Positions 24,128 through 36,424 are shown, counted from the first letter of the stretch. The stretch: DNA of 64,000 nt from Ceratothoa steindachneri (GCA_963969495.1 OZ018326.1:176179056-176243055); one strand, 5' to 3'. Notes: generated by a model from the sequence alone, not told the origin. Numbers and translations are program-made.

Positions 24128-26849
24128 TAATATATGGTTTCTGATTAAAAATACAATTCACTAAAGAACTTTTGACTGTGTATATTTGTGCCTTCAATTA
24201 GTTCCAAAATATTGATTTCTATGGTTACCTACAGACGGTCATAATGTTAGTAATTTGGAAGGCAATAAAATGATTTTTTAATGGTTTTACCACGGATCTG
24301 TATTCCTTTAAGATGCCTTGTACATATTTCTCAGTGTGGAACCACAGTTTAACGTGGGATACAAATCATTGGGATCTTCATCTTATTACAGCCGCAGTAA
24401 AGGTTACCCAAATCAGTACTCCATTTGGCGACTAACTACACTTCGATGTGGCTGAACTACGTTGTATTCGGATGCGGTATTTCAAATCGACTAAGCCGTA
24501 ACCCATTTGGACTGGATGATATTGGTATCCTAACCTACTAAAGGGGTATTTTATCTCATGTAATAGTTAATATTCAGTTCTTGAAACTATTTCAAGTTAC
24601 AGTTATACCGAACGTAATATGCAGTTCGACCAACTTGGCATTTAAACAGTTTCGTAAATATCTATTTAAAATCTTCATTTCCACGTTTTTCAGCCATTGT
24701 TATGTGACACTTCTTGGTTAGAAATAAATTAAAATTTCAATTGTAATGTCTCCAACCGTTAGGATTTTAAGCATTAAATCCTTTTCCCCGATATAAAATC
24801 TTTCAATATCAAAGTAACCTTAAAGCTTTAAGAAAATATACATATTTTTAAGTTTACCATTTCAAATCAATATTTTTGGTTGACATAAATGGTTGTTCCA
24901 CTTCTTTGTTTTGGAGAAAACCTTTGTTTTTCCAGTTTTATCAAAGGAGAATAAACACAGTATCTTTTCGTTAACACCTGAGAAAAATAAAAAAATCTAA
25001 GTAAATGCATTTTTTTCATCCTGTTCAAACAGAATTCCAATATTTACAATTGACTGAATTCAGTGATTTTTTATTTAAAAGTAGAAAAGTTGAAAGATTT
25101 GATTGTGCTTACACGTGTTCCTCGGGAAACGACTCAGCTTAAGAGAACTTGATCAGCAATACAAATACTACAGTGGGATAATACCATGGGAAACTTTTCA
25201 AAATGCGTCTCTATCAAATATAAGCACGAGCTTCATTAGAGAAAGCAGATCGCCAACAGATTACACAATTCTGTATAAGAATATTTTCCGTTCCAGTATG
25301 TACATGCTACCTTACAGATAAAATATTTATATTCATGTAGAAATTGAGAAGAACTATGGGAGAGCAATCATCACTAACTCTATAATATAAGAAGGGGATT
25401 TTTTTCGGTATTTGAATAATAATTTAATCTTAGCTTGGTTATGACATGTTTTTTTTATCAAAGTTATTTCTAATAATTCATTTATAATATCAAAAAACAA
25501 AATGGTGAAGTTCAGAAATAAATAATAGTATCGAAATTTTGTGAATTTTTTAAAACCCAAAGAATTACAAATGTTGAAGTTGAGATATTTTAACCATAGC
25601 TATTTTTGTTTTATCTTAAATTATAATCTTAGTATCGAAGCGCAGGCTTCCGCCTCATGGGGGAGTCGTGAAGCAATTGCCTTATGAATTTCACATCCTT
25701 ATTCAAACATTTTTTTCATCTTAATTGTATTACTCACTTAAGATCTAGCTCTTAGAATATGAAGAATTCTATGAGTGAATACAAGTTAGTCTCGCTTCCA
25801 AACTTATAGAATTATTTTCTGTTTTTGACAGCTGACTAAAAGAAAAGGGCCTACACTTTTTACTAATGACGATTTGTGATCATTAGCTGTCAACATGTTA
25901 CATTTTATTATTCACTACCTATACAGCATCGGTGACTATCTAATTTGGGTGGACCGTGGAAATAGCCAAGAGAGTTATTTATATGACCTGCTATTTTTTT
26001 TAGTGGGACACTTGAGCTCCTTACCTCAGAAATATTTTCAATTTTTGTAGTTTCACCAGAAAACCTCCTTTCAAAAAATGTTGGACATAGCTAATGCAAC
26101 CAAAATATCCCATCCCCTCTGATGAGCAAAGATGGGAAAATTAAACGCCCTAATAATTTTAGCTGTAAAACACAACTACCCTTTTTCATCAAATTCTGGA
26201 GGCAGCCATTGTTGACCTATCACGAGATTAACTGAATAAAGCTTTTCTAAGCCATCTGCCATTAAAAAAAATCTACACTTATTGGCGGCTCTCGCAAAAG
26301 TACTACCCCTTGACGTGCTGGCTGACACGATAGATCGTTTGTTGGCAAAGGAGCCCACCTTCCATCCTCCATTCATCAGTGAAATATCGACGCGCAATTA
26401 TCGACTTCCAACTTCCACAAGAAAGAAGCCTCGAAAGTCATATCGTGATATTAAAGACTGGTAGCCAAATGTAAGTCCTCATCTATGGAATCAAAAGATT
26501 GGTCGTCCGCTAAAATCAAAAGGAAGAATCAGAGGTCGGGTTTCTATTTGCGAGATTCATATTTTCTGCGATCTAAAGGTGCAGTTAAACAATCCACTGA
26601 AATCAGCAGAAATGCTGTTATTGCAGCGAATTCGGAGGCGAAGCATATAAGTGCATGTCACAGTGCTCATACCAAAAACCTAATAGCCCACGCCTGCCAG
26701 TCGTCTTCACCTAGGTTGTTTGTTCGCAGTGACGTGTTAAGCCACAATAGGTATTGCAAAAATTGTGTTTCACTCAATACAAAGCTATCAATAAAGAATC
26801 CAATGATAGTTTTGATGTATTTAGACACGTTTTTTAAGAAATTAATATG
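24128..26849. other. AT-rich stretch with unassigned short open frames
   Basis: No protein family is recognisable. Short open frames occur on both strands at 26176-26464 and on the plus strand at 26485-26856. The 26282-26464 frame ends in a basic segment (TSTRKKPRKSYRDIKDW) that could be a fragment of an unknown protein, but nothing supports it as a gene. A dispersed repeat lies at 25495-25690. Confidence 0.4.
25495..25690 (-). repeat. dispersed repeat with TTCTGAACTTCACC motif, minus copy
   Basis: Read on the minus strand, this copy has TTCACGACTCCCCC, then TGCGCTTCG, TAAGATTATAATTTAA, ATGGTTA, a diverged CTCAACTTCAACATTTG, and finally TTTCTGAACTTCACCATTTTG. The same order appears on the plus strand at 43480-43600. 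It is an unnamed repeat family of at least 190 bp. Confidence 0.6.
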
Positions 26850-27850
26850 TATTTAATTTGTAATATTTACCAATGAGGCCGCTCTCGTCGGCGAGCACAC
26901 TCTTCAGGCTTGACCTAAAGGCCGCGCCCACGTTGCTGACGGAGTCTTTACTCATATTGGCCAAAAGGTATTTGAAGAAGGACTTTAAATTTGCTATGGC
27001 GAAACGTGCTGGCCTTATCTTCGACATGCACCCACAAGTTGTAGTCAACAGGGTAAGATCTGGTGACTGTTGCGGCCAAATATCTTTCACTCAGAATTTC
27101 ACGTTCGACCCAACCCACTCTTGCACTGTATTAGCTGTGTAGGATGGGACACTTCTGAAAGAGGTAATCAGCCTTATTTCTGATTTTTTACACCCCTGGT
27201 AGGAATCATTTGGCCAACATGCTCCTGTAATCGGATTCAGTTTAGTCTGCAACTGGCTGCGAAAGACACCAGCGGCATCTTCTCGCCATTTGAAGCCACG
27301 ATGTAGAGCACCATTACAGAGGTCGGCTGCTTCGTCGTTTACACATAAAGGACCTTGGAGACGTTTGGTTCAAAGGTCACCACACATTTTTTCTGTTTTT
27401 TGATGATTGGATCGACTGTGGATTTCTTTTCATCAGAAAAATAAGAATTCAATTGTGATATCGATTCGAGTCGACGAGAAGGAAACGACAGTGCTCCCGA
27501 TGTTTTTTCTCGCATACTCCTTTTCAGTACAGTCCCTTTCCCTCACCTCAAACTCTTGTCCCCATATTATCTGAGGGGCTTGGACTCCCTGTCCATCGTG
27601 ACTTTCTTCTTATTCGCGACCGTAGGCATTTTGAACTTCTGAGCACGTCAGAGGGCATTTCTCACAGCCAAACGTTTGTCAACTTTAGGTATGTCTGAAC
27701 GAAGTCGTTCTTTATAGTCTACCCCGTTCTTTCTTTGCCACTCTTTAGACGGTCTCCCTTCTTATCATGAGATGTTTGATGATGTGAGACTTGTAGCTGG
27801 AACGTAGGAGAGCAGAGATCTTGATTGTTTGTAATTTCATCTAGACAAGC
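26850..27850 (-). pseudogene. Tc1/mariner-superfamily transposase relic
   Basis: Read on the minus strand with several frameshifts. A block near 27420-27350 (KKSTVDPIIKKQKKCVVTFEPN) corresponds to the region just after the first catalytic Asp. SVMVLYIVASNGEKMPLVSF near 27310-27250 corresponds to the family's SVMVWG..S block. Near 27060 comes DIWPQQSPDL, followed one frame away by DYNLWVHVEDKA, which holds the third catalytic Asp. The C-terminal part reads NMSKDSVSNVGAAFRSSLKS, then VLADESGLIGKYYK, ending near 26850. The order and motifs are those of a mariner-like DDE transposase distinct from the one at 837-1526. The central Asp region (about 27200) is not readable. Terminal repeats were not located. 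A subgroup with wider DDE spacing is possible but unproven. Confidence 0.72.
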
Positions 27851-28209
27851 CTAAACACAATGGTAAAACCTCTTAACCCAATAAGATCGACTATTTATTT
27901 TTTAAATTATTGATATTATATTTTGGAAACTTCATTTTAGTGTAATAAATAAAGCATATAGTCCTAGAGAGTTATTTTTTTTATTTACAATGAAAAATAC
28001 AGGAGTTGCCACCAGAGTTGCCACCCTTTAAAGCATAACACTTTGCGATAGTAAAATGAAAATAGGTTAATTCTACATTTTTTATTAGAAAACACAATGA
28101 CACATATAGGATGGTAAATGATATGGCTCCATGCATAAAATATGGATTGGAAAATGACATTTTTTGCACTCATACTTCGTTCTCCCTGCGCAATGTTCTC
28201 ATCTTGAGT
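27851..28209. other. AT-rich gap
   Basis: This gap lies between the Tc1/mariner relic and the PGBD-like relic. A short open frame on the minus strand (27981-28242) has no motif and may be the decayed 3' end of the PGBD-like element. Confidence 0.35.
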
Positions 28210-29187
28210 ATTTAAAGGGTAAAGGTGCTGGCCAGTGAGCAAATATATCCTTCCTTACTTTGTCTCCTGCCAATCCCTGGATCCTGTTAGTTGATGTTCC
28301 AGGTCTTTTTAGTTTGTTCCATGCTACTTTTATGATTAAAGCACAATTTGTCTCAAAAATTGCCGAGGTGAAATGGGATTTTCAGATTTTCAATACAAAG
28401 GCTAAGCGTTGTCGGAAGAACACTGAAACTCTAAGAAAATAATAGCCACTACCATTTGCGAGATTGAATTCGGATGCGGTAATTCGCAACGAATTGATCA
28501 GTTAGATCAACTCCACCCATATGCTTATTTTAAGCTGCAAAGGCATTATGCTCAGGAAATAAAATCTGTTTTCTATCAACTCGCGACCATCGAGGGCACT
28601 TTGATTTATGATCAACACCAAATTTACTTCAAGCAACTGTCACCACCTTATTGTCTTTCCACCTCAGTAAAATTGGAACCTTAGTACACATCGACTCAAC
28701 ATAACCTCTTTCCCTTTTCTCTATTATTTTGGAAGCTGCTAATGGTGCATTTTCCAATCTTCCTTCTCTTAAGGTACCAGTTCCAGTAATACCACTGTTT
28801 AAAAGTTCATTCAAAATAGGAAAGGAAGTCAACAAGTTATCAAAATATAAACAATGTCCAGCCCTTATCTTTGTTCTTTTAACTAAATCCAACACAACAT
28901 TTCCACCTTGACCTAACCCGGTTATAGGAAGTTTTGTTGAGCTACCACAATAAGGTTTTGCATGAAACATGTATCCATCCTAACGAGAGAGAACCCACAG
29001 TCTATATCTAAACAATATTGGCTTTTCCATGATAAACTCTTTCGTGCTGTGATGCCCATAATATGGCACAATTGCTAAAGCCTTCTCTTCAAGGGGCAGA
29101 AAGGTTATCCCAACACCACGTTGTTCTTCATCTTCAAGGATGTCGAAAATGTTATTGACGTCCAGCTCACACATATAAAAATACATA

Positions 29188-29190
<3 letters not shown>
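28210..29190 (-). pseudogene. piggyBac-derived (PGBD-like) transposase relic, third family
   Basis: On the minus strand from about 29165 the frame reads DVNNIFDILEDEEQRGVGI, then PLEEKALAIVPYYGHHSTKEF and KPILFRYRLW. A break follows, then MFHAKPYCGSSTKLPITGLG, LYFDNLLTSFPILNELLNSG, KHMGGVDLTDQFVANYRIRI and RKWWWL. These are the successive core blocks of piggyBac transposases of the PGBD2/3 type. The second and third catalytic Asp (FDNLLTSF and GGVDLTDQ) are present. The first is missing, because the block between ALAI and VPYYG lacks about four residues that normally carry it. Stops interrupt the frame after the LW block, before the third-Asp block and in the C-terminus. The N-terminal end runs into a (TA)n tract at 29190, so the 5' part is lost. 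Confidence 0.82.

Positions 29191-29227
<37 letters not shown>
29190..29227. repeat. (TA)n microsatellite
   Basis: The tract is 38 bp of TA. It sits exactly where the N-terminal part of the PGBD-like relic is lost. Confidence 0.95.
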
Positions 29228-29231
<4 letters not shown>

Positions 29232-29470
29232 CATAATGGTAAACCTTAATATTTGAATCAAGATTTTATTTATAATTATCGGACTAGTCTCGGCAAAATG
29301 TCATTTTCAACTAATAATGAAGAAACTAGGCAAGGAACACAGTATATATAAGGTAAGAGACATCTTAAACAAAATGAAACAGCAGGAAACAACTTAAAAA
29401 AAGGAGTGAATCTGGCGTGAATGACAAGCAAAACAAAATGAAATGGAACCTGAAACAATCTGGAGAGTTG

Positions 29471-29945
29471 CTAATCTCCAAGACCCATTGCGTCCGGGTC
29501 CTTATTAATACGATTGGCGACTCTATTTGATATATATTTGTTAAATTTGTATTGCCTTTCAGATAAATTGAAATTATCAACTTTGTTGATGATAGGTTGC
29601 CCAATTCTCCTATCAATATAATTGTTTATTTTATAAATGATTTTTGCATGGTTAACATCAATTCTATGGTAGTGCTTTTGCATGTGCGTAAAGAGACTTG
29701 AAAAGTTCGTACACTTTCTGCTATCAGTTAAATTTTCTTTTATCCTCTTACTAAAGTGGCCTGCCTGACCGATGTATATTAATTTGTAATTATAGCATGG
29801 TATACTGTAAACTCTAGCATCAAGATTGATTGGGCGCAGTCTAGTCAAGGATTTTCTAATGGTATTAGAATATTTAAATGTAATATTTGTAAGAGGTTTG
29901 GAATAGATCCTAGGAAGGTGGTTCATTTCATAGTTTTTCTTATGC
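29471..29945 (-). pseudogene. Penelope-like element, GIY-YIG endonuclease fragment
   Basis: A 151-codon open frame on the minus strand (extendable a few codons upstream) carries the C-terminal endonuclease of Penelope-like retroelements, which nicks target DNA for reverse transcription. Visible are the linker FKYSNTIRKSLTRLRP, then VYSIPCYNYKLIYIGQAGHF (the GIY-YIG core), then SKRIKEN, and a conserved His-rich stretch (FTHMQKHYHRID). It ends in a typical C-terminal segment (LSERQYKFNKY). The expected second cysteine of the CxxC-like motif between YSIPC and YIGQ is replaced by Tyr-Lys. The open frame is intact, but the reverse transcriptase that should lie upstream on the same strand is absent. 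Instead a reverse transcriptase fragment begins 5 bp away on the opposite strand. The family call is secure. Confidence 0.87.
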
Positions 29946-29949
29946 TCTG

Positions 29950-30225
29950 ATTTGTAGACGACATCCTGTTGGCAGGGTCCATTGACAACATCGATTTCAA
30001 TGAATTTTACAACAACCTGAATTCGTTACACCCATCGATAAAATTCAAAGTAGAATGGGAAGAGAATAATTCTTTACCGCTTCTAGACGTAAATATTCAC
30101 CGTTTAAATAATTATATTTAGTGCTTAGTTTATCGAAATCCTACAAATTCAAATGCTTACATACATTTTTTCTCTTTAAATAACAAGTCCGTTAAGATAC
30201 CTGTTATTTCTTTCTTCTTCTCCGA
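29950..30225 (+). pseudogene. Penelope-like element, reverse transcriptase fragment
   Basis: The plus-strand frame from about 29950 reads FVDDILLAGSIDN, then FYNNLNSLHPSIKFKVEWEE, NNSLPLLDVNIHRLNNYI, a stop, and CLVYRNPTNSNAYIHFFSLN. This is the catalytic palm (FVDD as the YxDD motif) and following thumb region of a Penelope reverse transcriptase. Everything before the catalytic motif is missing, and the endonuclease does not follow. The fragment is cut off near 30225, where the L2-type LINE begins. It lies head to head with the GIY-YIG fragment. Confidence 0.8.
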
Positions 30226-30227
30226 GC

Positions 30228-31125
30228 CTCTTTTGCATATAGTTACTTCCTCTTGGCTTCATTCTTCGCAATTTGCGCCTTTTATTCCAACCCTATGCTG
30301 ATAACACTCAGATATACTTTTCCACACCCCCTGTGTCCTACCTCTCAATCAATTACCAAGTTCCTTTCAGCCTACACCTCCATAAACGAATGGCCATCTG
30401 CCAACTTTCTCAAACTTAACCACGATTAAACTCAAGTTTTCATTGTTGGTATCGCTTCGATGGTAGAGAAATCTAAAGCTCTCTTCCCTTCCCTTACCCT
30501 TCGGGAAACCAATGTCGTCTTCTCTGATACCGTCAGTAATCTTGGTTTTATTTTCGACTAAGAACTCTCGTTTAAATCAAACATCCACCGTATATCTAAG
30601 TCTTTCCTCAGTTTCCTCCGCAACTTTTCACGTGCTCGTTCCAATTTTGATCGACGAAGCATTGAGTCTGCTATTCATACCTTCGTCACCTCACGCTTAG
30701 ACTACTGCAATTCTCTTCTAGTAAATCTCCCTTCCTCGTCACTTCGCCCCCTACAACTAGTTCAAAACTATGCTGCCTGGCTCCTTTTTCGCCGCCCCCG
30801 GTTCTCTCCTTCGATGCCTCTGTTACAGGAGCTACACCGGTTACCTATTCGCTTTCAAACCCATTACCTACAAAGCCCTGAACCTCGAGGCTCCACCTTA
30901 TCTCTCGTCTGCCCTCTCCCATCGTCAAATTCATTGGGCACTCCAGTCTAACCTCGCGCCCTTCCTGAACAATCCTTCTGCTCGATGGGTGACCGTTCCT
31001 TCTCAGTTTGTGCTCCTAGACTCTGGAATGCTCTTCCTGCCGAAGTCCGATACTCTTCCTCCCTTGATACATTTAAACGTGTTAACTTATTAACGTTCGG
31101 GAGTCTGGATGCAGATCCTCTACTG
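30228..31125 (+). pseudogene. L2-type LINE, 3' end of reverse transcriptase ORF
   Basis: The plus strand keeps one mostly continuous frame with a few stops and shifts. It opens near the reverse transcriptase catalytic motif (YADNTQIYFST, where the second Asp of the ADD motif reads Asn). It continues with INEWPSANFLKLNHD and then SNLGFIFD followed by a stop. Further blocks are RLDYCNSLLVNLPSSSLRPL, QLVQNYAAWLLFRRPRFSPS, and finally GDRSFSVCAPRLWNALPAEV and SLDTFKR. This ordered set is characteristic of the L2 clade. The element is 5' truncated just before the catalytic motif, as expected of incomplete reverse transcription, and degenerate. The base composition is more GC-rich than its surroundings, suggesting a younger insertion than the neighbouring relics. 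Confidence 0.83.
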
Positions 31126-32260
<1,135 letters not shown>

Positions 32261-32623
32261 TATTAACCTTGTGCGGAGCAAAACATAAGATCAGAAATAA
32301 GCTGGTCAGTTATATTTATTGAACGTTGCGTGGAGATACAAGTGGTATGTGAGTCTATTGAAACTACTTATTTTCCAAGTTTCCAAGTTGGGCCTATATC
32401 TTGTATCAAAAAGACCATTTTCATTTCACAGGTCCTCGGAAATTTTAAAGGATCAAAGCACATACAAACAGAGTTTATGACAATTCAGTCGAAATATGAG
32501 TATACCTCAAATTTGCCGCAATTCACCAGACATCTACCAGAAATAGATAAAGAGTTGAAAATGCCCACCCAAATATGTAAAATAATAACCTGAGCTAATA
32601 TAACCTAACCCCCAATTTTTAAA

Positions 32624-32685
32624 TTAGATAGGAACAAGACGTTTGTATAGTTATACAGTTATACAAACGCCTTGTACCAACCTAA
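32624..32685. mobile_element. 62-bp palindromic mariner-type MITE
   Basis: The segment is an imperfect palindrome. The right arm, read outward-in, is TTAGGTTGGTACAAGGCGTT followed by TGTATA. The left arm is TTAGATAGGAACAAGACGTT followed by TGTATA. About nine bases separate the arms. TTAGGTTGGT is the start of the terminal repeat of well-known mariner elements, including the parents of the human MADE1 MITEs. The segment is therefore best read as two mariner-type terminal repeats with almost nothing between them. The right end is followed by TA, as expected for TA-targeting elements. Confidence 0.55.
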
Positions 32686-33056
32686 TAATGGCAGGGAAAA
32701 GCACCTCATTCCCCCCATTTTAGGGTAGTACGATTTATTGCGAAGAGCAGAGGGGCAGATCAAGAGAGGAAATTGAAGCGGTTTTCACAGAGTAATGCCT
32801 GCAATTTTCCACATTTAGTACTTGATTTCCTAACAATCGACCAGTTTTTCAGCGGAAGAAATATGTTTTCCTAAAGAACACAGTTATAACCGTTCTTTGA
32901 TGTAGCATTTACTTTTAAACAACCTCGTTTCATCAGTTGCACAGATTATTAGTAGCCACTTAAAACCTGCTACGCTTTCCCTCTCCTTCACTAGTCTCCG
33001 AAATAATTTAGTATCTGCTAGTACACGGAGCCGGCCCTCAGAAAGAATTAAAGCCG

Positions 33057-33175
33057 TCCTTTTTTCTTTTTTTTTTGTCAAAGAGGGTACATAGCCCTTG
33101 GCAGTGTCATGCCGAGGATTATACTTTCGTGGTTAATGGCGCTTCCAAACCCACTGGCCTACGCTAACCTCTGAG
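33057..33175 (-). mobile_element. tRNA-derived SINE with A tail
   Basis: On the minus strand an RNA polymerase III A-box-like sequence, TAGGCCAGTGG, lies at 33161-33151 (10 of 11 positions of the consensus). A weak B-box-like stretch follows near 33127-33117. The element then reads GGCATGACACTGCC and AGGGCTATGTACCCTC and ends in TTTGAC plus an A-rich tail (the T run at 33057-33076 on the plus strand). Box order, size and tail fit a SINE. The B box is weak and no target duplication was identified. Confidence 0.55.
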
Positions 33176-34558
33176 AGGGCTTCACTGTGATGTCTAACCA
33201 TGGAATACCAAAGCTACTATAGGCACATGTTGATATGGGTAATATTTGTGTGTTGGCTCGCTAAATGAAGTATATCATTATCCACCCAAGAACGGCCGAA
33301 ATAGGGTGGCCAAACATTTATCTACATGGCTGATGCTACAGAGGCCCAAATTGCTGATCATTTTAATTTCACACGAACACTATTAACCCTACCAAACTGA
33401 TCTCTTGCAACGCCAGGGCGATAATGAGTGTTTTTACAGTTAAAAAAGCCTCTTCTGACCGAACAGGGAATAACTGGTCAGGAGTTTAAATCTTGGTTGG
33501 AGAAGATGTGGAGAAGAGGACTCTAAAGAAAGTAACAATTTCGCAAGGATGGGGATAAGTGGTAACACCTTCGCCTTTTCTCCGCGTGATAGGGCATTAG
33601 TGCTCAAAATCCTTCATACCTAAGTTAGTAGTCCAATGGTTGCCAATTTATGTCTAAAATAGCCAGAGTCATTGGAAAATAGAAAACAGGGGAACTAGCA
33701 TGCAGCTTTATTAAAATCTTCATTTCATCTGTTCGTAATTGACCATAGTTACATAAAAGTGACAACTAAGATAGGAAAAAATAAGGAATGACATTGAACA
33801 ATGCTGAGAACCTCCAAATAATAATCCTATGACTGCAGTGAATAATACATTGGTTCCAGATGTTCCTCCTCTATCGCTAACTCTTCTTTTGGTTTGGCAT
33901 TGTAGCAAGAATAATTAACATAATATTAATAATAGTCATAGTAAATGATAAAATAATAAAAATAATAATGAAAATAATACTAATAAAATACCCGAAGTTA
34001 GGTTAAATTTAATGTCATTAATAAAGCATTGAAAATATTTTTTTAATCTCCAACTTAAAGTCTATCCCTGTCTTAAACCTTTTATTTTAAGTTAAAATTG
34101 TAAATTGTAAATTCTACTCATTAGGAAAGTTTCTAAAATATATTAATTTGAACCACTAAATACCTTCAGGCGAATTAAATTTTGCCCACATTATAGAAAA
34201 GCGTGTAACTGCAAAACTTAAATTACATTTAATTTCCCTAAACTTATGTTAACTTAGGTTGAGAATATTTGTGCGTTAATTTTGCAAATTTCTCTTTTTT
34301 TTGTTGAAATTAAGTTTAGTAGGGAATTATAGGTACATTATGTTTGTAGGTGCTTCTTTTGTATAGTTTCACTACTGTGTTTATAGACAATTGTTTCACT
34401 ACCTTGAAAATCACAAATTTTGCCATGTATTCTAGAAGGAAGAAATACAAACGAAATTATGAGAGAATAAAGCTGTGCTATGAGATAATTCAGCCTCATC
34501 AAGATTAAAGGTACTATAAAATCAAGAGAAGTGAAAAATTTCTCATTCAGACGCAAAA

Positions 34559-34562
<4 letters not shown>

Positions 34563-34596
<34 letters not shown>
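34563..34596. repeat. (TA)n microsatellite
   Basis: The tract is 34 bp of TA, about 90 bp from a SINE-like sequence. Confidence 0.95.
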
Positions 34597-34599
<3 letters not shown>

Positions 34600-34682
34600 T
34601 GCAATAAACGACATTGAAAGACTAAATGGAATAAATTTTTCTTACAGTAGTATTTATTACCTTTTCTTCGAAAAAATAAAAA

Positions 34683-34760
34683 ATCCGTGCAGGGAAACGA
34701 TTCGAACCATGGACACTGAGGCAGCGAGCACCGCTTTGATCACAGTATGCGAATTATGAA
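34683..34760 (-). mobile_element. tRNA-derived SINE head
   Basis: On the minus strand GATCAAAGCGG at 34741-34731 matches 9 of 11 A-box positions, and GGTTCGAATCG at 34708-34698 is an excellent B box, 22 bp further on. The sequence does not fold into a tRNA cloverleaf (the T stem and acceptor do not pair), so a SINE is more likely than a tRNA gene. An A/T-rich tail follows the B box at 34683 and below. Confidence 0.55.
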
Positions 34761-34863
34761 ATAATATTTCCGAAGAAAATTTTTCTCCTTTTCCGTTTCT
34801 TGCCGTTTGTTGGATTCATTTTTATCGTTCATCACGGTCATGAAAGATTTATACATACATACC

Positions 34864-34866
<3 letters not shown>

Positions 34867-34958
<92 letters not shown>
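34867..34958. repeat. (TA)n microsatellite, 92 bp
   Basis: This is an uninterrupted TA tract. Confidence 0.97.
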
Positions 34959-34960
<2 letters not shown>

Positions 34961-36308
34961 AGGAGAATTAGAAGAATGACCGAAATTGAATACAATCGAA
35001 AAAAATTCTCACATACATATATAGATATAATTCTTATAACACCAGTTAAAACTGACAATTGTCTCTCATATATGGTCTATGCTAATCTTGCCTATGCCAC
35101 TTGTCCAGTATCTCACTCAACCGAAATATGTACCAAATACACATGCCGAATTATTACTTTCTGATTCAGAAGATTCTTTAGAAGAATATGCACACGATGA
35201 GTTATCTGAGCCTCCGAGAGACAGATTACTTCCTAAAATCCATGATTCAACGAGAACTAAATAATTTGGTTCGTCAGTAAGGTTTGTGCTTTGAGCGTCG
35301 CGGCTTATGGCCAAAAAATATTGCCTTTAGATTTTCGCATATCAATCTCTGGATGTTTTCATGGAAATTTCCAAGTTAAACTTTTAATGTTAAACAATTT
35401 GTGTTTTTGCAAAATACATTCTAGGCTTCTTCCAGAAGACGCTGCTAACATGAACACGAGCTCTAAAGTCGTGACGTTCCTGATGAAAATCATAATACTC
35501 CCACACAATTTGCAGAGTATTCTAATAAATTCTCACCAGCATTATCGTTGTGAATCATCTGAGTGACCAATATAATTATTGTTAATTTGGAACATGAGGA
35601 ATACAGGTCACGGAACAATACTTGAGGAAGAGTTTTCAAATAAGTAACAAAAGAGTACAAAGTCAATCTGAAATAAAATACTGTTTGCAGATTGGTGGAA
35701 CTGAAGTAGAAGGACAGCAAGTTAACCATCTTAATTTGGACTGATGCTGGGATCCAGTCAATGTGTTCTGTTAGAACATAACACAGGGAGGGCAAAATAA
35801 ATGGCTAAAGAAAATGACAAGACTCCATCAAGATCTATACATACTTGATAGATAGCATTGATAAGAGTCAACTCGTTGGACTCTCGAGAGATTAGAGTAA
35901 AAAAGAAATTTTGAGAAATTCGAGGAGTCTCTAGTGCCCCCTAATCCGTTTCGCCACGACATCTCCAAATATGTAGGGATACATATGAAAGGCTGATCAT
36001 CCAACCAAAGTTCTGCTCCTGCTGGTGCTCCGGTGATGATTCCTCTCAATTGTCCTAACTTCTCGACAGCCCCATTAAATGTTAGAGAGAACGTTTCATC
36101 ATATCAAATGCTTTTCCTCATGACCGTAAATCAAAATTGAGAGCACTTCTCTGAGAAGTAAAATTTCCAAAGAAGCAACGGGATGTGCAGAGCTTACAAT
36201 AGGCACTTTTTGTCGGATGCCAGGAACAGTTTCTTGCCATTCCTTGAAAATGTGCCTAGTGCATATTATCTGTATTTTTTCCTTTTTTTTCCTTTTTAGA
36301 GCTCATAT

Positions 36309-36337
36309 GGCGACTGCCTACATGGGCATTAGTCGCC
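36309..36337 (-). other. hairpin in the LINE 3' end
   Basis: Perfect 7-bp arms GGCGACT and AGTCGCC enclose a loop that can itself pair GCC with GGC. It lies about 15-30 bp before the A-rich 3' end, the place where many LINE RNAs carry the structure their reverse transcriptase recognises. Confidence 0.6.
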
Positions 36338-36424
36338 GTATTAAAACTGGCCTAGTTCTAGGCTACTTTAAAATAAAATTAAAAAAAACAAAAAAAAACA
36401 CCCCAAATGGTGGAAAGGAAGCAA

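Larger units (their letters stand above)
33176..36269. other. AT-rich stretch with microsatellites and a SINE
   Basis: No gene is identified. A plus-strand segment at 35079-35264 encodes an acidic stretch (LLSDSEDSLEEYAHDELSEP) that could be the N-terminus of a transposase, but nothing downstream confirms it. Short open frames between 35490 and 36049 have no recognisable motif. Confidence 0.4.

Noticed and set aside
26282..26856. Two consecutive plus-strand open frames with basic stretches
   Set aside because: No family resemblance, and a minus-strand frame overlaps. A hidden exon is possible but unsupported.
34683..34760. tRNA gene on the minus strand
   Set aside because: The A and B boxes are present but the acceptor, anticodon and T stems do not pair, so a SINE was called instead.
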